The notes beneath the pieces are model-generated. The model made no database searches. It had not been told where the DNA came from and saw only the letters and a list, made by a program, of their open reading frames with translations. From positions 20,338,355 to 20,402,354 of the forward strand of contig CM055877.1 in the NCBI GenBank assembly GCA_029582165.1: a DNA stretch of 64,000 nt, in the 5' to 3' direction. A program made the translations under genes and the position numbers. The number at the start of each line of letters is the position of its first letter. Positions within the stretch are counted from its first letter, which is position 1. Shown here one piece after another: positions 54,425-64,000 of this stretch. This DNA comes from Portulaca oleracea. Its lineage: Eukaryota; Streptophyta; Magnoliopsida; Caryophyllales; Portulacaceae.

Positions 54425-57400
54425 TCAACCTTCAAAGTTGGCGAGGTACACCACAAAGGTCCCCGCGTACTCCTCGCCCATGAAGTATAGCTTAATCTTT
54501 GACGAATTAACCTTGAAACAATCCCCTTGTGCATTCTTGAGTTCAACCAGCCCGGCGGGAAGAATTCTCACTATTTCAAAGGGCCCGGACCACCTTGATC
54601 TCAACTTCCCGGAAAATAGTTTGAGCCTCGAGTTGAAGATAAGGACTCTATCACCCACCATAAACTCGCGACGGTTCAATCTCTTATCATGCCATGCTTT
54701 TGTTCGCTCTTTGTAGATCCTATTATTTTCATAGGCATGACGTCGCAGCTCCTCAAGCTCTTCCAATTAAAATAAATGACTTACTCCGGCCGCCTTGAGA
54801 TTAAAATTCAATTTCTTGATCGCCCACATCGTTTTGTGCTCAAGTTCTACGAGAAAATGACATGCTTTCCCGTAGACAAGACGATACGGAGTAGTCCCAA
54901 TCGGTGTTTTGAAGGCGGTGCGACATGCCCACAAGACATCATCTAATTTCTCCGCCCAATCCTTCCGTGAAGAGCTGACCGTCTTCTCCAAAATCTCCTT
55001 GATGGCACAATTTGAGATCTATACTTGCCCTTGCGTTTGAGGATGATAGGGGAGTCCCTTCTTGTGATTGATACCATACTTTGCTAGGAGGGACTCAAAC
55101 TTCTTCTCGATAAAGTGGGATCCGTTGTCACTAATGATAACCCTTGGAATGCCATATCTTGGGAATAAAATCTTCTTCAAAAATCTTGACACGGATTTGC
55201 CTTCGCACTTCATGCATACGATAACTTCAACCCATTTCGAAATATAGTCTACCGCCACTAGGATGTATTGAAAACCTCGTGATGACGGAAAGGGACCCAT
55301 GAAATCCAACCCCCATACATCGAAAACCTCAACCTCAAGAATGAAATTCAATGGTGCTTCATTTTTCCGAGAAATATTTCCGGACCTTTGGCATTAGTCG
55401 CATTGCTTGACGTGAAGATAGGCATCGCGAAAAAGAGTGGGCCACCAATAGCCAACTTGTAAGACTCTCGCAGCTGTCTTTTGAGAGCCACCATGACCTC
55501 CAACCGGGAATTCATGGCAATGTGTCAAAACAGATTTCACCTCGCTCTCGGGTAGACATCATCTATACATCCCGTCGTTGCACAGCCGGAATAGGAATGG
55601 GTCGTCCTAAAAGAAATGTTTCATGTCGTGAAAGAACTTCTTCTTTTGATGAGGGGTTAGATTTGGAGGAATCACCTCACTAGACAAGTAGTTTACGATG
55701 TCGGCATACCACGGGTGAGAATGCTTGATGGCCATGAGTCGCTCATCCGGGAAAGAATCCATGATCGGTTGGGTATCCTCCAAATCAACAAGGATCCTCG
55801 ATAGGTGATCAGCTACTACATTTTTTGTGCCGGCCTTGTCGCGGATTTCCAAGTCGAACTCTTGCATAAGCAAAACCCACCAAATAAGCCTCGACTTCAT
55901 TTCTTTCTTCCTCATCAAATATTAATCACCGCATGATCCGTGTAAACCACCACCTTGGAGAACATAAGGTATAGCCGGAATTTGTTGAGAGCAAAGATGA
56001 TTGCCAAAAGCTCCTTCTCCGTGGTCGTGTAATTCTTCTGTGCACTATCAAGCGTATGGCTTGCATAGTAGATGACTCTTGGCTTCTTCTCTATGGTTTG
56101 AGCCAAACACGCTCCCACAGCGAAATCGCTTGCATCGGCCATGATTTCGAAGGGTAGGGTCCAATCCTTGCACAAGAGATGACTAAAGGCATTCATCAGT
56201 AAAAGAGAATGGGGCATCCTTGCAAGAGATCAGTTAAAGGTCGAGCGATTTTGGAAAAATCCTTGACGAACCGGCGGTAAAAGCCGGCATGGCCAAGGAA
56301 GCTACGCACCCCCTTTACAGAAACTGGGGGTGGTAGGCGCTCTATAACCTCAACTTTAGCCTTGTCCACTTCGATGCCCTTAGAAGAAATCAAATGACCC
56401 AACACAATATCTTCTTCCACCATGAAGTGGCGTTTCTCCCAATTCAACACTAAGTCAACTTCCTCACAACGAGTTAGAACTTTCTCCAAATTCAGCAAAC
56501 AATCATCAAAGGTAATACCATAGACAGAAAAATCGTCCATAAAGACTTCCATGCATTGTTCAATGAAATCACTAAAGATAGCCATCATGCAACGTTGAAA
56601 TGTCCCCGGTGCATTACACAACCCAAAACGCATGCGGTGATAACCAAAAGTACTATACGGGCAAGTGAAAGTAGTTTTCTCTTGATGTGCGGGGTGGATT
56701 GGAATTTGAAAGAAACCCGAGTACCCATCTAAAAAACAGAAATACGAGTGACCCGCCAACCTTTCCAACATCTGGTCAATAAAGGGGAGAGGGAAATGGT
56801 CTTTCTTTGTTACTTTGTTTAGTTGGCGGTAATCAATGCACATCCGCCAACCGGTGACGGTCCGGGTACTAACTAGTTCTTTCTTTTCATTCTCAATCAC
56901 ACTCATTCCACCCATCTTGGGTACACACTGAACCCGGCTTACCCATTCGCTATTTGCGATGGGGAAGATGATCCCAGCAGCTAACAACTTTACTACTTCC
57001 TTCTTGACTACCTCTTGCATATTGGGGTTTAATCGACGCTGGGGTTGCCTAGTAGGTTTTGCATCCTCTAACAAGTCAATTGAATGCATGCATATAGAAG
57101 GGGACAAACCTTTCAAATCCTCTATTTTATAACCTAAAGCACCCCTATGCTTTCTAAGCAAATCAAGCAACTTGGACAAATAAGAATCATGCAATTTCAC
57201 ATTCACAATGACAGGACAAGACTTCTCATCATCCAAGAAAGCATATTGTAGGGAAGGGGGTAGAGGTTTAAGCTCTAAAGGAATAGAGGATTTAATTTGA
57301 GAAGAAAACATACCCTTGTAGATCACATCTTGAATCTCCATGCACTCAATATAAGGCTCGTCAATAATAATCTCCTCATGCATGGGTGGTGAATCAAGAA

Positions 57401-59712
57401 GGTTGGTGAAGAAGGTAATATCGGTGTTGTCGGTCTCAAATTGGAAAGATTCCAAGAGGCAAGCCCCCAAAGGATCGTCGCAAGTAGGCTCAAGTAGATG
57501 AGAGTCCTCAATATATTCATCAACAAGGAACTCCATCATTTCAATAGCATAGCATGAGTCCCCATACGAAGGACCTTTTAATGACCCCTCGAGGATAAAA
57601 ATGATGCTTTCATCACCGACATTCAACGACATGCTACCATGCTTCACATCAATTATCGCTCCCGCCGTGGCAAGGAACGACCTTCCCAAAATGATAGGAA
57701 TGTTGTTGTCCTCCTCCATCTCCAAAATCACAAAATCACACGGAATCAAAATTTGCCCCACTTGGACCGGGATGTCCTCAAATATTCCCAAAGGTCTTCG
57801 CACAGAACGGTCGACCAACTGGAGATTAATTGTTATAGGAGTTAGATCGTCGAGATTCAACTTCTTGCAAATCGAATGAGGCATGACGCTTACACTCGCT
57901 CCTAGATCGCAAAGAGCACGACCAATCCGCATGTCACTAATGGTACAAGGAATAGAAAAACTTCCGGGGTCGGCTAACTTCTTCGATGATTTGTTGTTGA
58001 TAATAGCGCTACAATCCGCTGTTAAATGGATTGTACATGTCTCTTGAATCCTCCTTTTGCTTGTGAGAAGCTCTTTCAAATGCTTCATGAAATATGGGAC
58101 CTCGGAAATAGTATCAAGAAATGGAATGTTCACTTGAAGCTTTTTGAGCATCCCAATGAACTTTGAAAACTTTGCATCGGACTTGAGCTTTGCTAACCGC
58201 TCGGGAAAAGGAACCGGCGGTAGCTTTGGCTTCTCAATGGTTTGGATTAGCTCTTCTTCCACCATCTTTCATTTTCCTTTCCTTACCTTCTCCATCTCCT
58301 CTCTTTCTTTACTAGATTCTTCCAACTCCTCCTCATGAACTCCATCATCTCCCTCACCCAAAACAAACTCACTCTCCCGCTCCTCTATCAAATCTTCCTC
58401 CTCTGTGACATCTACCACATCACCCTCTTTGTCACCCAAAACATCCTCTTCCACCATCCTAGGGCCCTCAATCTCCCTACCACTCCTCAATGTAATAGCA
58501 TTAAGTTGCCCTTTAGGATTTGGTTGGGGTTGGCTAGGAAGAGATTGGATGGGTTTAGATTGTTGTGCCATTTGAGCCAATTGTAACTCAAGGTTCTTGA
58601 TGCATGCTTGGTCTCTATCTTGAGCTAAGGACATCTTATCTTGAGTTAAGGACATCTTTTCTTGAGCTAAGGAAATCTTTTGTAGGATTTGCTCAATGGA
58701 TTCTTGTTGTGGTGGTTTGGGTGCTTGGGAAGTTTGACCTTGGTGAGAGTTTTGGTGGTATTATCGACGGTTTTGATTTGGGAAACCGGGGGGTGGGTTT
58801 TGGTTTAGTGGATCTTGTTGGTTGTAGGCATAATTCCCACGAGGACGAATGGGATTTTGATTGGTATATGAGAGGTTATTGTTAGGATAGATAGCTTGGA
58901 CTTGCTCGGATTTTTATTGGTATATGAGAGCTGCCTTTACTTGCCTGGTAGTCTCTTCCAAGGCCGTCTTCTGTTGCATCTCTAGAATGAAATTCATGAG
59001 AAATTTAATAGTAGGATTGCTTTCTAGAGAAGGACCATCTCTTGGACTACGGCCGCCTCCCCAATATTGAGAGTTTTGCGATAACTCATGGAGAAATACG
59101 TTCGTTTCTTCCGCTGTCTTTTTAAGGAACATGCCCCCCGAGGCATGATCAATGGATTCACGCAAAGAGCTACTCAGACCGGAATAAAAATGATGCAATA
59201 ATAGCCAATCCTCAAGATTGTGGTGTGGACACCTCCGTTAGAGACCCTTGAATCTCCTCCATGCTTCGAATAATGACTCACCAGACTCTTGCTTGAAGCT
59301 CATGATGGCTTGCCTCAACCGACACGTCTCATCATTGGGGAAAAAACCTTTGAAGAAAGTCGCGGCTAAGGGCCTCCAATGTAGAATAGGTTCCCGACGG
59401 ACACGTGTTAAGCTACAATAGTGCTTTCCCCTTCAAAGTGAGGGAAAAACTTTAGCTCATATATTCGGCGGAGACTCCATTCATTTGTACGAAACCGATG
59501 CGTTGCTCGAACTTGTTGATGTGGTCGATAGGATTTTCATGCTCTCCTCCATGATACGGAGTGCTCTCGAATATCTCCAACAAATATGGCTTGAACTCGA
59601 ACGATGCGTTTGGTGGTATTGCAGGTAATATAATGGGATCGCCTCCCTTACCCGACAATGGTAAGGAATATGATGCTAAGGTACGGGGTGGATCTTGCTC
59701 TCCGTCAGACAA
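54425..59712 (-). pseudogene. gag-pol: Athila gag-pol polyprotein, broken
   Basis: Gag (59712-58269) has NPIDHINKFEQRIGF, HHFYSGLSSSLRESID and a linker with TLRSGREIEGPRMVEE. An in-frame TGA (58271-58269) separates it from pol in the same frame. Pol (58265-56196) has the aspartic protease ALCDLGASVSVMPHS, RT blocks GWRMCIDYRQLNKVTKKDHF, FLDGYSGFFQIPI and FMDDFSVYG, and the connection domain. RNase H (56217-55915) has ADASDFAVGA, TEKELLAI and YTDHA. The integrase core has GLDFMGPF and ISDNGSHF (55351-55019), but the codon expected for the catalytic Glu is TAG (55019-55017). The C-terminus ends near 54425. Other lesions are frameshifts in gag, a shift and about 60-bp deletion near 56200, breaks at 55915 and 55607-55352, and a TAA near 54770. 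All three enzymes are identifiable and none is intact overall. Confidence 0.93.
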
Positions 59713-59963
59713 TGGAATTTCGATCGTCTCTCGCTCCCTTTGTTGTCTTCTTCATCTCGAGCCAGCGTTAGCTTGGCGAATAATGCTCTCCGGGTTCGGA
59801 TTCGGTTGAGTTATAGGAGTTTGGCCTTGTTGAGATTGAGTCCGCATGCACAAAAGGAACAAACAGAAGAATCAAATTCCCAATAACCAAGGATAACAAA
59901 TCTCTCGCAAGTGAAATGATCTTAAACAACCTAAAGACAAAGAGCTAAGCTAGGTGCGCTTGC

Positions 59964-59981
59964 TCCCCGGCAACGGTGCCA
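59964..59981 (-). other. primer binding site, tRNA-Asp
   Basis: On the minus strand it reads TGGCACCGTTGCCGGGGA, one mismatch to the tRNA-Asp complement. Confidence 0.9.
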
Positions 59982-59986
59982 TTTTG

Positions 59987-61693
59987 TGTAACAGTGGTTT
60001 TGTGGACCTCGGTTTTGTATCGTTCTTCTCAGGGAGCTAGGGGCCTTTGCTAGAACTAATTGACTCTAGGTGAGGTTTAGGATCACAAGATAACAAGAGG
60101 TTTATGGTGACGAACAGAACAAGCACAACTATGGTTCAGTCAAATGGGAAACAATGGGTGTCGGGAGATTTTGGGACGCAAACGGTAATAAGGACGAGGG
60201 TTTCGCAACTAGAAAGCAACAAGATAGTAGAATCAAATGACAATCCCGTTAGAATAAACCCACCGGATTTCCCTTTTCAAGGATAATCCGGATTAACTTC
60301 CTACAAGCCCACCACGGACCCGGAGGGTTAAAGAAACGGGACTCTCTAATTAGCTTCTATTCGCTTCCATGAATAGAATACTAACTATCCCAATTCCAAC
60401 CTTCCAACTCAAGTGTTGGATGTATTCGGGGATTTTCGTATCCCAAATACATCCTACTTGAGGGAAGAATAGGAATGGGAAATTGATTCCACTACAAATT
60501 ACCTCCTAAAATTGCTAACCCAATCCAAATACAACATTCACATCCTTAGTTTCTCCCTAACCCATAAGGGTCCTAGCTTCTAATCATCTTATCTAACATG
60601 CTAACAACAATAATAACTTCATTCAAACTTAGAAAGATATTCAAAAGAACAATAACAATAATGAACAAACACCAAGTAATTCTAATAACAAAAACAGAGA
60701 TTAAAGAGTAAATGATGAACTAAAGAGAATAAGAGTTAAGAAATGCTCATTAATTTGATGCCAAAGGAAGATGCTCCAGAATAATAAGAATCCAATGCTC
60801 CAATAATAAGATAAGTCTTCAAAACTTCAATAGAAATCCAATGAAATCCAGTGCAAAAGCAATAATCCAAGTATAATCTCTCATTAATCACTAAGGAATT
60901 ACTCTAATTGAATGCTAAAATGTTGCTAAATGTAATAGAATATGATAGAATGTATGATAAAGTGTATGATAATCTGCTAAAAGTCCTAATAGCAATATAT
61001 ACAAGCAAAGTTAGTTACTTAAAACTCATCACTTCACTCCGCAGGAAAATCAATGCAGGGACCAGGGGCAATCATCTAGATCGCTGCCACGCCCCGTCTG
61101 TGAGCGAACTGCAAATTTCGCTTCTCTTTGCAACACCGTAGGCACGGTGTCTCTGGACCGTAGGCATGGTCTGGCGATTTAGGTCAGGCGAAACTTCTCT
61201 CCTTCGCACCATTGTTGGTACGGTCTCCCAAGACCGTGGGTACGGTCTTGCTCGGCCTCTTCACTTTTCTGCTCATGCTTTGAACCCACCGTGGGTCCCC
61301 AAAGATGTTCTGGGCGTAGCGCTCGCTACATAAATGGTGACGGGGGCTACGTCTTGGTGCGTGTGACAGCCAAAGGACAAGAGGAGGGTAACGCCCGCTA
61401 CCATGAGTGTGGCGGGAGCTACGCCTTGGTGAACTTCAGCAAATACACTATCTTTTGAGCCACTCGACACGTCCGGCCTTTCCGCTTCCTTCGCCTTTGA
61501 CTCGACCAAGACTCGGGAAATCTTGGGATTCCCAAAATAGTTACAAAATGGCCCTTTTTACCATGTTTTGAGTAAAAACTCCGGAATCTACAAAATAACC
61601 AAAAATATATTAAAAGTTATTAAATCAAACTACGAAACAAGTCAAAAGCCTATGGATTTAGGTGGTATTTAGACACAAAATTGGGTCTAAACA
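59987..61693 (-). repeat. Athila 5' LTR (minus copy)
   Basis: 1707 bp, the partner of 47924-49669. Most of the LTR is nearly identical to its partner, but the palindrome cluster differs. Near 61055-61100 a stretch is replaced, and near 61295 about 35 bp are missing relative to 49235-49270. Confidence 0.92.
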
Positions 61694-62080
61694 CCTAACA
61701 ACATCCATTCCAACCCTAAAGCAAAGATATCACAAAGGCAATCCAAATCAAAGCACCAAGTATCAAAGCAACTAACAAGTAATTAAGCGAATGACAAAGA
61801 AAAGTAGAGTAAAGGAAAGATATCACCTATCAAGGATGCAAGAAGCAAAGATGAACTATATGGGAAATGCTTTCAATAATCTCCAATCTTGACTACAAAT
61901 CTAAAGGAAGAATGAAATCTCCCTCAATAATCCACTAAGCCTAGATTTAATCTAAGCTAAATGTGTCTTGAAGAGCACTAAAACCTAACTAAAACTCAGG
62001 GAATGCAATCCCAACTCTCTAGCTTCCTCTATCCAAACAAAAATGTCACCTAAGGCTTATATATAAAGCGAGGTAGTTGC
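61694..62080 (-). repeat. old Athila LTR, outer part
   Basis: Continuation of 47584-47923. Joined across the younger Athila, the sequence reads smoothly (..AAGCTAACAACATCC..) and parallels the younger LTR (..CATGCTAACAACAATAA..). TATATATAAAG near 62059 is a likely TATA box (either strand). It is cut at 62080 by the element starting at 62081. Confidence 0.7.
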
Positions 62081-63482
62081 TGATGAGTGATTTTTATATA
62101 GAGTTTTTAGGGCTCAAAACATACTTATTACATGCCTTTTACACCCGAAATTCCGTATTTTCATATCAATTTCTGTGATTTCTTCACTTCGTTGTGAGAT
62201 TGGTAAGTTTTGCTGGAAATATGGGAAATACATCAAAAAGCATGGAAAGTTATGGAAAGTGGGAAAAGCCACGAGAAAATAAAAAGAAAGTTGATGAGAA
62301 GAAGAGATCAAGAAGGTACGACCCAAAACAGCCAAGGCCCGGCCCCAATTTGGGTGGAACAACAAAACGTTGCTAACACCTCTAAAGCACTGCCAGCGCT
62401 TCTTCTAGGAACTTCAGCAGCCAAGAAAACATAAAGCACTGCCAGCGTTTTCAGAACGCTACCAGCGCCAAGGCACGGAGAACGCCTTTTAGGTGCAAAA
62501 CGCTGCCAGTGTTTTTAAAGCATTGCCAGCGTTTTGTGCCCTAATCGCGCATTATAAAAGGACTTATTCGCCGTTCAGTTGAAGACATCATTGACTATTC
62601 AAAGTTTTATTTCCGCTGTTTAGTATAGGGTTTCCTTTGTATTTTCCTTCCTTCGGGGAGTCGTTCCAGTAGATTAGGAACAAAAGAGGAGAAGAAGGAG
62701 ATCGAATCGAGTGACACGAAGAGATCGAATTCGACGACTTGGACGTTCCGTTTAAATTCTCTTTACTTTATGCTTCATTATTCAATTTTTACTATTGTCT
62801 TCTTAGTTATTATCATGAGTAGCTAAATCCCTTCGTTTGGGGGATAAACTCGATGTCGTTTGGTTGATTTTTGAATACAATTTCGGTGTTAAGTTATCCT
62901 TTTATTCGTTTGATCTTGGTATATTGTTTGTCATAGTAAAATCTGGCTAACCTCCTTTTACTTGGTATTAGATTCTTGATAACTTGACAAAAGTTTGAAT
63001 TTTGAATTGGAAAGACGTAGATCGAATAAGTTTAGAAAATATTTAGAAATAATGATTCTTGCCTAGGGTCGGTTATAATCAGTTCTTTATCTTTGATTAG
63101 ATTAAATAGTTAGAAATAATGTTTAGATTAATCACTGTAACTCAATTCGAATCGAAAGATTGTTGTGAAAGGGCCTAGGAAGATTATAGACTCCGAATTA
63201 TCGTTTAATCAATTTACACCAAGATTGTTGATTAGTTAATTGATTGACTAGAGTAGACTCCCCTAAAGTCTTTTAATTATTTGGTTGAATCCTTTAATTT
63301 CCTGCTTCCTTAGTTAATTATCTGAATCATAACCCACAAACCTTTGATTGACCTAGCATCCTTTGCAGTGAAGTAGTTTAGTGCGTAGTTGAACACAAGT
63401 CCCTGAGAGAGAATGATATTTTATTACTACACAGACCCGTACACTTGCGGTACACAAACACCTTACACGTTTTAGGTCTGCA
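62081..63482 (+). repeat. 5' LTR of right-edge element
   Basis: Starts TGATGAGTGATTTTTATATA, ends GGTCTGCA, 1402 bp. The U3 has five copies of a CGCTGCCAGCG-like palindrome (62387, 62435, 62457, 62501, 62521). The TATA-like TTATAAAAGG is at 62552. Confidence 0.75.
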
Positions 63483-63489
63483 AAGTTTT

Positions 63490-63507
63490 TGGCGCCGTTG
63501 CCGGGGA
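63490..63507 (+). other. primer binding site, tRNA-Asp
   Basis: TGGCGCCGTTGCCGGGGA, 18/18, seven bases after the LTR end. Confidence 0.9.
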
Positions 63508-63619
63508 CTTGTTTCCCCAACTGTCATTAGACGAACGCACTCTGGTTGACTAGGTTTTTATTGCTTTCCTTTAAACCCTAAAATCAAATAAAAATAAAAA
63601 AATAAAAAAATTTAAAAAT

Positions 63620-64000
63620 ATGGCACCTTTTTATTTTCCGCAACTTGAACGTGGATTATATTGTAGCTATTAAGAGCGTTTATTCGGTTTTCTTGTTGAA
63701 AGTGAGAGTATGATTGGAAAACGTGAAATTCTTGATGTTATTTTTGATGGTGTGAATACGGAGACCCGTAATATTTTGAATTCTTTTGGTTTTCCAGAAA
63801 AATCCGTTGATGAAGCTTGGAAGTTACTTAAATCGCTTGAACGTGATACATATGATTTTGAAACTTCTAATGATGTAACTGAGCACTTTAATCCTTGTGC
63901 CTTTCATGCTAAATCCTACATCTGATCTCGTAATTCAGTTACTAATGTTTCATGTCGTTCTTCTGAACAGGATGATTTTACTTGCCCTAGTATTACCTTA
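63620..64000 (+). pseudogene. gag-like protein, N-terminal part, broken
   Basis: It starts MAPFYFPQLE, like the intact ORF at 1998, and keeps the blocks LDVIFDGVNTETRNIL, FGFPEKSVDEAWKLLKSLER and DTYDFE. In-frame stops lie at 63671-63673 (TAA) and 63923-63925 (TGA). The zinc-knuckle region (about 63955-63990) has lost at least one Cys and the His relative to the left copy. The reading frame otherwise stays open to the window edge. Confidence 0.8.

Larger units (their letters stand above)
47924..61693 (-). mobile_element. Athila element with gag-pol and downstream ORF, decayed
   Basis: 13,770 bp on the minus strand. LTRs are 61693-59987 (5') and 49669-47924 (3'). The target flanks CCTAA (61694-61698) and GCTAA (47919-47923) match in four of five bases. 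In order: tRNA-Asp primer site (59981-59964), gag-pol (59712-54425), a palindrome-rich spacer, an Athila ORF (53208-51844), and a 3' region with two hairpin/G-tract modules. It is the only element here with a complete set of domains, all interrupted by stops or frameshifts. It inserted into an older Athila LTR. Confidence 0.93.
62081..64000 (+). mobile_element. gag-like LTR element, 5' part (relative of element A)
   Basis: 5' LTR (62081-63482), perfect tRNA-Asp primer site (63490-63507) and the start of a gag-like pseudogene (63620 onward). It runs off the right edge. It belongs to the same family as the element at 1-3475 by gag similarity and primer site, but lies in opposite orientation and its LTR is diverged. 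Confidence 0.8.

Overview
This window looks like nuclear DNA of a flowering plant, most likely a eudicot. It holds one recognisable host gene, a class B heat-shock factor split by a conserved intron. That gene sits inside nested plant LTR retrotransposons, a Mutator-like DNA transposon and a cluster of MITEs. The species cannot be fixed from the sequence alone.

Layout. 1-3475: minus-strand LTR element with a tRNA-Asp primer site and one intact gag-like ORF. 3476-4778 and 12174-12978: two halves of an old minus-strand Tat/Ogre-like LTR, split by a plus-strand Tat/Ogre-like element (4779-12173) that carries only a broken gag. 12979-14690: LTR-like debris. 14806-20383: a complete Mutator-like element (MULE) with 121-bp terminal inverted repeats and a perfect 10-bp target duplication. 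It carries two convergent genes: an intact zf-GRF/coiled-coil/transmembrane ORF and a broken MuDR-type transposase. 20394-27200: the HSFB1 gene, with a short promoter, two upstream ORFs, and two coding exons separated by a 4.8-kb intron containing about six MITEs. 27270-29900: a LINE-type RNase H remnant split by a small gag-only Copia element (27449-29279). 30293-44419: a Tat-like LTR split by a pol-less Athila-type element (30716-43696), itself split by a gag-only SIRE-type Copia element (33998-38049). 44420-45705: another Tat-like LTR fragment. 45706-62080: an old Athila relic split by a full-structure but decayed Athila element (47924-61693). 62081-64000: the start of a second gag-like LTR element related to the one at the left edge.

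The only genes likely to serve the plant are HSFB1 and its upstream ORFs. In Arabidopsis the same factor (HSFB1/TBF1) is a repressor-type heat-shock factor under uORF translational control in immunity. Six insertions are bounded here by target-site duplications, three exact and three or fewer with one mismatch, which makes the nesting order firm. Most transposon genes are broken. The exceptions are the left gag-like ORF, the zf-GRF ORF in the MULE, and a short Copia gag fragment.

The most interesting signals are: (1) the two-gene convergent MULE, laid out like maize MuDR but with a zf-GRF membrane protein as its second gene; (2) paired hairpin plus polypurine-tract modules at the 3' ends of both Athila copies; (3) clusters of short palindromes in the U3 of five different LTRs, which differ between sister LTRs of one element; (4) a Copia element whose LTR end has moved 44 bp into its former primer-site region; (5) the two uORFs of HSFB1.
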